From: a bacterium
GTDB lineage: Bacteria; Hydrothermota; UBA3072; B12-G15
DNA length: 5,206 bases
NCBI GenBank assembly: GCA_003646055.1
Contig: QNDZ01000134.1
Location: 1 to 5,206 of the forward strand
Direction of reading: 5' to 3'
Under the pieces are notes generated by a model. The model was not told the DNA's origin. It made no database searches and was given only the letters and a program-made list of their open reading frames with translations. Shown piece after piece: positions 1-5,206 of the stretch. Within the stretch, counting starts at the first letter, position 1, and every line of letters starts with the position of its first letter. The position numbers were made by a program, and so were the translations under genes.

Positions 1-1625
1 TACACACCGTTTTTCACATGCCTTCCTGATTCATATGTGCCATCCCAGGTGAGGGTATGTATGCCTGCTGAAACAAACCCTTTGAATGCAGTTTTTACCA
101 TTCTACCCATTGGGTCGTATATATACATGGTAAGTTCTGTACCATATGAGATATTGAGTTTTAATGAAAGGTTACCTGAAATTATTGCAGGGGTTTTTGA
201 TAGAATTGTGAAAACATGGGCTGGTGTATCCATTTCCTCTTCAATCCCTGTGAAGTCACTCCTGTCAAAATAGGCAATCTGGGATGGCCAATCAGCATAG
301 AGGATACCATATCTGTTCTCGGCCATGTAAGTTATTGCAGGCTTAACTATAATCCTTGGTTCATGGTCTGTGAATGTGTCTGGGTCACTCCATGTGCCTG
401 GCTGAAGGTCTCTCCACCTGAATGTTCCTACAAAGGATATTCCTCTACCTTCAACTGCTACCACTCCTGAACCATTCCCTCCATCAAGGGTTATGTCATG
501 TGTTGTGGTTAGCGTGTCTGTGAGCGAACCCAGGTCCCATGTTGTTCCAGCATCCCTTGATATGTAGTAATTAAGGCGATTTGGTGAATAAGATGTTGTG
601 TATGCTACCATTACAGTATCCCTGTATGCACCTATGGATGTTGTGCTCTTCCACCAGGAACCAAAACCCACACTGCTAAGACTGAATAGTTCATTCCAGT
701 TTGGATAATTCCAGCCCACAACCTTCAATAAGGAATCAGTGGTTATATAGGATACATAAAGGAAATAAGTTGATGATGGAGTATAGTCAATATCAAGCCC
801 CTGCATTGCATTAAAGACAGATGGAGAACCCTCTGTCCACGATGCAGCAGATGTATCAGTCCAGAACACCTTGAGGGTATCATTACCATCAATGAATGCA
901 CAATAAATCCTGTTATTATAGGTATACATATTTGAGGTCAATTCAACCTCCCTCACACTATCTGGTTCAGAGGATACAATTGTGTAGATATAATTTACGT
1001 CAATCTGACCTGTGGCAGCGAAAACCCTTCTTACCATAACATATGTGTTTGAGGTACTCAGATAGGAGATGTAGTAATAGTTTCCAAGAGGTGCGCCGCT
1101 TATCTCATTCATAATATTTTCACTGTTCCATGTGTATGTCTTTGTCCAGGTTTTGCCTGTATCTGTTGAGAAGTAAACACTCCATCTGTAAAGGTTGTCA
1201 TTGTCCTTGTGAAGTGTGATTGCAAAGGTGTTCCCTGTGTGGATGTCAAAGTCAAGGTCAAGGCATGTTACACTGGTCAATGTATCCAGTTGAATATCAT
1301 CCCCCCATAGTGGAACAGAGGTTTTTATCGGATTCTTCCATGAGATACCAAAGGGGATTCTGGAGAGTTCCCCTGATTTTATCTCCCGAATTGCCTCTTC
1401 GTATTCTCCATTATTCCAGAGTTTTTCAACATACTTTGCCTCTTCAAAAAGTGCACCGTCTGAAGGGAGAAGATCAAACTGGATAAGTGAGTTCTGTCTA
1501 TCACCTTCTGAGAGGCTTTCAAGGAAACTGGTCTTATCTGGGTTTTTCACAGGTAACACTTCACCAGAGGGTTGTCTGGCAAAAAGAATCACTGGAAGAA
1601 ACATCACAAAAAAGAAGTGTCTCAT
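1..1625 (-). CDS. Secreted Asp-box (BNR) repeat protein with FlgD-like C-terminal sorting domain, 3' end cut by window
   Basis: This frame is open from the ATG at 1625 to the left edge: 541 codons plus two bases (TA) of the next. The start is fixed by AAAGGAGG five bases upstream and a promoter behind it. Residues 1-16 (MRHFFFVMFLPVILFA) look like a signal peptide, so the protein is probably exported. Residues 56-83 form a likely short helical segment rich in Glu and Lys. The rest is Thr/Ser/Tyr/Trp-rich beta sequence with two Asp-boxes, STDTGKTW (153-160) and SRDAGTTW (356-363), and a degenerate one near 255-263; such boxes mark beta-propeller blades of sialidase-like folds. From about 463 a FlgD-like/type-IX-like C-terminal domain follows, with YDPMGRMV (503-510), HTLTWDGT (523-530) and KNGV at the edge, usually continued as Tyr, so TA is probably Tyr and perhaps 20-25 residues are missing. 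No catalytic sialidase residues were identified; an adhesin, surface or binding role is as likely as an enzyme. The exact function is unknown. Confidence 0.85.
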   Translation of the reverse strand, partial: MRHFFFVMFLPVILFARQPSGEVLPVKNPDKTSFLESLSEGDRQNSLIQFDLLPSDGALFEEAKYVEKLWNNGEYEEAIREIKSGELSRIPFGISWKNPIKTSVPLWGDDIQLDTLTSVTCLDLDFDIHTGNTFAITLHKDNDNLYRWSVYFSTDTGKTWTKTYTWNSENIMNEISGAPLGNYYYISYLSTSNTYVMVRRVFAATGQIDVNYIYTIVSSEPDSVREVELTSNMYTYNNRIYCAFIDGNDTLKVFWTDTSAASWTEGSPSVFNAMQGLDIDYTPSSTYFLYVSYITTDSLLKVVGWNYPNWNELFSLSSVGFGSWWKSTTSIGAYRDTVMVAYTTSYSPNRLNYYISRDAGTTWDLGSLTDTLTTTHDITLDGGNGSGVVAVEGRGISFVGTFRWRDLQPGTWSDPDTFTDHEPRIIVKPAITYMAENRYGILYADWPSQIAYFDRSDFTGIEEEMDTPAHVFTILSKTPAIISGNLSLKLNISYGTELTMYIYDPMGRMVKTAFKGFVSAGIHTLTWDGTYESGRHVKNGV

Positions 1626-1630
1626 ATTAA

Positions 1631-1638
1631 CCTCCTTT
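1631..1638 (-). promoter_or_regulatory. Ribosome binding site of the secreted Asp-box protein gene
   Basis: On the minus strand this reads AAAGGAGG, a near-perfect Shine-Dalgarno sequence, followed by five bases (TTAAT) and the ATG at 1625. It decides the start of the secreted-protein gene, whose first residues form a signal peptide. Confidence 0.85.
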
Positions 1639-1656
1639 CATGTCCACCAAATTTTT

Positions 1657-1684
1657 AATATAAGGAGAGTGAAGATTATGTCAA
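1657..1684 (-). promoter_or_regulatory. Sigma70-type promoter for the secreted Asp-box protein gene
   Basis: Read on the minus strand, a perfect -35 box TTGACA (1679-1684) is followed after 16 bases by TATATT (1657-1662), which matches the -10 consensus at five of six positions. Transcription would start near 1650 and leave a leader of about 25 bases containing the ribosome binding site. The stretch upstream of the -35 (about 1690-1712) is AT-rich and could act as an UP element. The promoter lies wholly in the 106-bp spacer after the amidohydrolase stop, so the secreted-protein gene can be expressed on its own. Boxes are seen directly; activity is inferred. Confidence 0.65.
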
Positions 1685-1734
1685 TATTCCAGATTCTCTA
1701 AAATTTAAATGATGAGAAAACTGTCATAATGTCA
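1675..1734 (-). repeat. Pair of imperfect 9-bp direct repeats flanking the promoter (possible operator)
   Basis: On the minus strand TGACATTAT (1726-1734, overlapping the stop codon of the amidohydrolase gene) and TGACATAAT (1675-1683, overlapping the -35 box) match at eight of nine positions and lie 51 bases apart. TGACA also occurs once more directly after the first copy (1722-1726). The arrangement could be a regulator site at the promoter, but the repeats are short and AT-rich, so chance is a real alternative. Confidence 0.2.
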
Positions 1735-3069
1735 AGGTCCGTGCTGGGTGTGTGGGGTGATGAATTCTCCAGTGGGGTGGAGTTTTGTGAATGGATATAC
1801 AATTTTCCCTCTTAATAATACGTACTTGATTTCACCAGTGAACCTGTATCCCATAAATGGTGTGATTTTTCCCATGGAATAAAAATTATCTTCTTTTAAT
1901 ATCCATTCTTTTTCCGGGTCAATCAAAATCAGGTCTGCGTCCTTTCCCTTTTCAATGGAACCCTTCTTTGAAAATAACCCAAATCTTTTTGCAGGATTTT
2001 CACTCAGAACCTGTACAAGCCTTTTAAGACTGATTCTTCCCTTCATGTATCCAAAGGTATAGATGTAGGGAAATAGTGTCTGAACCCCGGGGATGCCTGA
2101 ATAATCAGTCCATACAGAACCTGTAAACTTCTCCTCTTCTGGCGCAGGTGCATGGTCAGAGGCAACATGGTTTATCCATCCATCATTGAGATAATCCCAT
2201 AGTTTTTTCTTATTCCATGGCGATTTAACAGGTGGTGTTGTCTTCAATGGTGGTCCTATCCTGTCAAGGTCCTCCCATGTGAATTCAAGATAGTGTGGAC
2301 ACGTCTCGCATGTAACATTCTCATATCCCCTTATGATTTTCACTGCCTCTGAAGTTCCCACATGGACTATATGGAGTTGAACATCCTTTCCTTCAGCAAG
2401 TTTACATGCCCTCTGGACTGCAAGGATTTCTGCCATCTCAGGCCTGGAATGGTAGTATGCACTGTAGTTTCTGTTTTCCTTTGCAAACTCTGTTGCTCCC
2501 ATGACATACTCATAATCCTCTGCATGGAGTAAAACAGGTCTTTTGATTTCTCCTGCCTTCTTTAAGACCATCTCAAACCTGAAGGGGTCAAGCCTTTCAA
2601 ATGTTTCCATACCTGAGATAAAATATGTTTTGAACCCACAGACATATGGTGCAAGTTCCTCCATAAATTCAGGAAACCCTTCCTCAAAGGCCTGAATGGA
2701 AACACCACCGTAAAAAGCAAAATCAACAAAGGATTTTCCCTGAATATTTTCAAGTTTTTTTAACAGGTTTGCTTTATTGGTAACGGGTGGAACAGATGTA
2801 CAGGGCATGTCTATAACCGTTGTTACCCCTCCTGCAATGGCTGCCATGGAGCCGTGATAGAAATCCTCCCTGTGTGTGTATCCAGGTGTATTAAAGTGCA
2901 CGTGGGCATCAATACCACCAGGGAGAATGAGCAGCCCTTTTGCGTCAAGAACTTCACCACCATCCAGCCCTGTGCCAGTATCAATTATTTTTCCATCCGC
3001 AATAAGGAGGTCCAGTTTTTTAGGATTTTCTGAATCAGGGGTTAAAACAAGACCATTCTTTATGACCAT
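1732..3069 (-). CDS. Cyclic amidohydrolase, allantoinase (AllB/PucH)-like member of the dihydroorotase family
   Basis: A complete 445-residue zinc-dependent amidohydrolase of the metallo-TIM-barrel superfamily, close in length to allantoinases (about 450). Metal and catalytic positions are all visible: HVH at 56-58, the likely carboxylated Lys147 in GFKTYF, His182 in LLHAED, His236 in HIVHVGT, and Asp305 in ASDHAP. Other family marks are GGVTTVIDMP (80-89), ETCPHYL (255-261), NPAKRFGL and the G-K-DAD C-terminal beta-sandwich motif. The sequence HFNTPG and the C-terminal pattern ITPFMG...LRGKIVY resemble allantoinases more than pyrimidine-pathway dihydroorotases, which have HLREPG at the first site. 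Allantoinase opens allantoin to allantoate; hydantoinase or dihydroorotase activity cannot be excluded, and Lys282 stands where relatives have Arg in the PP-x-R motif. The start overlaps the xanthine dehydrogenase stop by 10 bp, indicating translational coupling and a shared role in N-heterocycle breakdown. The family is certain; the substrate is inferred. A cytoplasmic enzyme, with no signal peptide. Confidence 0.88.
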   Translation of the reverse strand: MVIKNGLVLTPDSENPKKLDLLIADGKIIDTGTGLDGGEVLDAKGLLILPGGIDAHVHFNTPGYTHREDFYHGSMAAIAGGVTTVIDMPCTSVPPVTNKANLLKKLENIQGKSFVDFAFYGGVSIQAFEEGFPEFMEELAPYVCGFKTYFISGMETFERLDPFRFEMVLKKAGEIKRPVLLHAEDYEYVMGATEFAKENRNYSAYYHSRPEMAEILAVQRACKLAEGKDVQLHIVHVGTSEAVKIIRGYENVTCETCPHYLEFTWEDLDRIGPPLKTTPPVKSPWNKKKLWDYLNDGWINHVASDHAPAPEEEKFTGSVWTDYSGIPGVQTLFPYIYTFGYMKGRISLKRLVQVLSENPAKRFGLFSKKGSIEKGKDADLILIDPEKEWILKEDNFYSMGKITPFMGYRFTGEIKYVLLRGKIVYPFTKLHPTGEFITPHTQHGP

Positions 3070-5206
3070 TTCCCGCTTTCCCTTATTGCCCTGAAAACCC
3101 TTTCAGGTGTGAATGGTGCATGGTACACCCTTACACCAATGGCATCGTAAATGGCATTTGCTATTGCGGGTATGGGTCCGTTTATTCCAACCTCTGCAAT
3201 GGACTTTGCTCCAAAGGGACCTGTTTCTTCATAGGAGTTAACTATGATTGTAATAATTTCTGGCAGGTCAAGTGTGGTGAATATCTTGTAATCCCTGAAA
3301 TTGGGATTGGTCATCCTTCCTTTTTCATCAAAGAGATAATCCTCTACAAGGGCATAACTTATCCCATTGAGAACAGCACCCTCTACCTGTCCTTCACCAA
3401 GCCTTGGATTTATCGGTGTTCCGCAGTCAACAGCAGATACAAATTTTCTCACCTTTACGATCCCTGTCTTAACATCCACCTCCACCTCTGCAAACTGGGC
3501 AATGAAGGGTGGCGGAGATTGGTGAACAATGGCAGAGGCAGTTGCCTGTATCTGAAACTGGTTTTTCTGATAGAGTGAGTATAGTGCTATATCCTTGAAG
3601 GATGCCTTCCCATTTTTGCCCGATACAATTCCCTCATACATATCAAGGTCATCTGGAGATTCACCCATAATCTCTCCAGCAACCTTCAATATCTGTCTCT
3701 TTATATCCTCTGCGCATCTTCTCACGGCTTCACCTGAAAGATAGGTGGTGGAAGATGCATATGCCCCAACATCAAAGGGTGTAATATCTGTATCAGAGGA
3801 ACGGACAATTATCATCTCAACAGGGATGTCAAGCACCTCTGCTGCTATCTGGGCGAGAATCGTATCTGAACCCGTGCCAAGGTCTGTTGCCCCAATGAGG
3901 AGGTTGAAGGAGCCATCGTCGTTCATCTTCATGTAGGCACTTCCCATGTCAATCTCAGGTATGGCTGAACCCTGCATTGCACAGGCCATGCCAACACCCA
4001 GGTATCTATCCTCGTCTATCTTAATTCTCTTCCTTCTCTTTTCATACCATCCTATTGCCTCTGCACCCCTATCTATACACTCATCAAGTTTGCAGGAGTG
4101 TATCACCTGCTTCACGCCCTCCTTCCCTTCTCCAAGCACCTCAAATACCCTTGAGGTTTCACCCTCTTTTATATGCCACCTCCTGTAGTAGTCAAGAATA
4201 TCCAGTCCAAGCTGGTCACAGATAATGTCTATATGTTGACCAAGTGCTGCATATCCCTGTGTTGCTCCATAACCCCTGTATGCGCCACCAACAGGGAGAT
4301 TTGTATAAACAGTCCTTCCGTGAAATCTCAGATTTTCTATTTTGTTGAACAGGGGGAGAACTTTAGAACCTGTATTTGAAAGAACGGTCAGGCTGTGGGG
4401 TCCATAGGCACCTGCATTCATCACTGCATCCATGATAAGGGTGGTAATTTCTCCTGTTTTTTTAACCCCTGTGGTGAGTTTCAGTTTCATTCCATGCCTT
4501 GTTCTTCCAGCAAAGAAAACCTCCTCCCTTGTGAACACGAATCGTGATGGCCTTCTGTGTTTCCATGTAATCAGGGCAACATAGGGTTCAAGGATTACCT
4601 CCTGTTTTCCACCAAACCCACCACCAATCCTGGGTTTTATCACCCTTATCTTCCTCACTGGGATTCCAAGAACCATTGAAACAATTCTCCTCACATGGAA
4701 TGGAACCTGGGTTGAGGTTACGATTACCAGTCTTCCCATCTCATCTATGTAGGCAACAGAGGCATGGGGTTCTATTGCACAGTGGGAGGCAATCTGGACA
4801 GAGTAATCCCTCTCAATAACAATATCTGCCTGTTCAAGCCCCTTTTCGGGATTTCCAAATGAGACATCAATCTCTGCTGCTATGTTTTTCTCAGGTTTGT
4901 AAGCAGCAGGTATAACCATGTGTTCATCCCCATCATGGAGAATTACCTCACCCTTCAGGGCTTCTTCTGTATCAAATACAGCGGGGAGTTCCCTGTATTC
5001 AACCCTTATCCTTTTCAATGCCTCCCTGGCAAGTTCAGGGGATTCAGCCGCCACAAGGGCAACCCTGTCTCCAGCAAACCTTACCCTTTTATCAAAGAGA
5101 CGGGTGTCATAAGGAGATGGCTCTGGATATCCCTGACCCGCTGTGGTGAAAAGTGTATCTGGTGTATTTTTATATGTGAGGACATCCACAACACCTTCCA
5201 TCTTCA
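3060..5206 (-). CDS. xdhA: Xanthine dehydrogenase molybdopterin-binding (large) subunit, 5' end cut by window
   Basis: This is the molybdenum cofactor subunit of a split (three-subunit) xanthine dehydrogenase, which hydroxylates hypoxanthine and xanthine using water as oxygen donor and passes electrons to separate iron-sulfur and FAD subunits. The frame is open to the right edge. The first in-window Met (5201) is internal: family members have about 50-65 further residues, and a Lys codon continues in frame upstream. Numbered from that Met, conserved sites are the cofactor-side Gln165 (STQVP), GGGFGGKQ (193-200), Arg309 in AYRGYGATQ (the substrate-binding Arg of xanthine dehydrogenases), GATDLGTGSDT (437-447), SSTTYLSG (483-490), VDCGTPINP (591-599) and the catalytic Glu670 in GAKSIAEVG. 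About 713 visible residues plus the missing part match E. coli XdhA (about 750). GGGFG-KQ rather than GGGFGGKE resembles E. coli XdhA and not animal xanthine oxidases. The gene ends 10 bp inside the amidohydrolase gene. Purine substrates are likely; another N-heterocycle is possible. Confidence 0.88.
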   Translation of the reverse strand, partial: KMEGVVDVLTYKNTPDTLFTTAGQGYPEPSPYDTRLFDKRVRFAGDRVALVAAESPELAREALKRIRVEYRELPAVFDTEEALKGEVILHDGDEHMVIPAAYKPEKNIAAEIDVSFGNPEKGLEQADIVIERDYSVQIASHCAIEPHASVAYIDEMGRLVIVTSTQVPFHVRRIVSMVLGIPVRKIRVIKPRIGGGFGGKQEVILEPYVALITWKHRRPSRFVFTREEVFFAGRTRHGMKLKLTTGVKKTGEITTLIMDAVMNAGAYGPHSLTVLSNTGSKVLPLFNKIENLRFHGRTVYTNLPVGGAYRGYGATQGYAALGQHIDIICDQLGLDILDYYRRWHIKEGETSRVFEVLGEGKEGVKQVIHSCKLDECIDRGAEAIGWYEKRRKRIKIDEDRYLGVGMACAMQGSAIPEIDMGSAYMKMNDDGSFNLLIGATDLGTGSDTILAQIAAEVLDIPVEMIIVRSSDTDITPFDVGAYASSTTYLSGEAVRRCAEDIKRQILKVAGEIMGESPDDLDMYEGIVSGKNGKASFKDIALYSLYQKNQFQIQATASAIVHQSPPPFIAQFAEVEVDVKTGIVKVRKFVSAVDCGTPINPRLGEGQVEGAVLNGISYALVEDYLFDEKGRMTNPNFRDYKIFTTLDLPEIITIIVNSYEETGPFGAKSIAEVGINGPIPAIANAIYDAIGVRVYHAPFTPERVFRAIRESGKWS
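3079..3084 (-). promoter_or_regulatory. Ribosome binding site of the amidohydrolase gene inside the xanthine dehydrogenase reading frame
   Basis: On the minus strand AAGGGA lies nine bases upstream of the ATG at 3069, within the last codons of the upstream gene. It is only a moderate Shine-Dalgarno match, fitting a gene translated mainly by ribosomes finishing the overlapping upstream frame. The start also agrees with the family's usual N-terminus (V-I-K-N-G). Confidence 0.5.

Noticed and set aside
37..470. Two overlapping plus-strand reading frames of 78 and 84 codons
   Set aside because: They lie antisense to the long clean minus-strand frame that has a signal peptide, Asp-boxes and a FlgD-like domain, and their translations show no recognisable domain.
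1694..1718. Stem-loop TTCTC...GAGAA in the spacer as a terminator for the xanthine dehydrogenase-amidohydrolase operon
   Set aside because: The stem has only five pairs, is AT-rich, has a 15-base loop and no following T-tract on the minus strand, so it does not make a convincing intrinsic terminator.
1732..3069. Pyrimidine-biosynthetic dihydroorotase PyrC as the primary call
   Set aside because: The metal site is shared by the whole family, but the HFNTPG sequence, the C-terminal pattern and the coupling to xanthine dehydrogenase favour an allantoinase or hydantoinase role. It is kept only as an alternative.
3120..3578. Plus-strand reading frame of 152 codons
   Set aside because: It is the antisense shadow of the conserved C-terminal part of the xanthine dehydrogenase subunit, its translation is Cys/Tyr-rich without domain character, and no ribosome binding site was recognised.
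5199..5201. ATG as start of the xanthine dehydrogenase subunit
   Set aside because: It aligns with an internal position of the family (the P-G-V-x-x-x-x-T segment about 50 residues or more in), and the frame continues upstream through a Lys codon to the window edge.

Overview
This 5.2-kb window carries three genes, all transcribed from right to left on the minus strand. Two are cut by the window edges. From right to left they are the molybdopterin-binding large subunit of a xanthine-dehydrogenase-type enzyme (5' end missing), a cyclic amidohydrolase of the allantoinase/dihydroorotase family (complete), and a secreted Asp-box (BNR) protein ending in a FlgD-like, type-IX-like sorting domain (last part of the 3' end missing). 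No tRNA, rRNA, CRISPR, insertion sequence or other mobile element was seen.

The organism is probably an uncultivated bacterium of the FCB/WOR-3 kind. This is an inference. A C-terminal module of the form 'YDPMGR...G.H.LTWDG....G..V.NGV' on an exported protein with a signal peptide is common in WOR-3, Cloacimonadota, KSB1 and relatives. The arginine codons in the translated parts are mostly AGA/AGG, and base composition looks moderately AT-rich (judged by eye, not counted). The canonical AAAGGAGG ribosome binding site and near-consensus -35/-10 boxes are bacterial.

The first two genes form one transcription unit: the xanthine dehydrogenase reading frame ends inside the first codons of the amidohydrolase gene (10-bp overlap). 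A molybdenum hydroxylase followed directly by a cyclic-amide hydrolase suggests catabolism of purines or related N-heterocycles, with oxidation of the ring by one enzyme and hydrolytic opening by the other. The small iron-sulfur and FAD subunits expected for this split type of xanthine dehydrogenase are not in the window and may lie beyond the right edge.

The 106-bp spacer at 1626-1731 separates the operon from the secreted-protein gene. It holds a convincing sigma70-type promoter and ribosome binding site for the latter, but no clear terminator. The secreted protein is therefore probably an independent unit unrelated to the catabolic pair. There is no gene-free stretch longer than about 110 bases; the plus-strand reading frames are shadows of the minus-strand genes.
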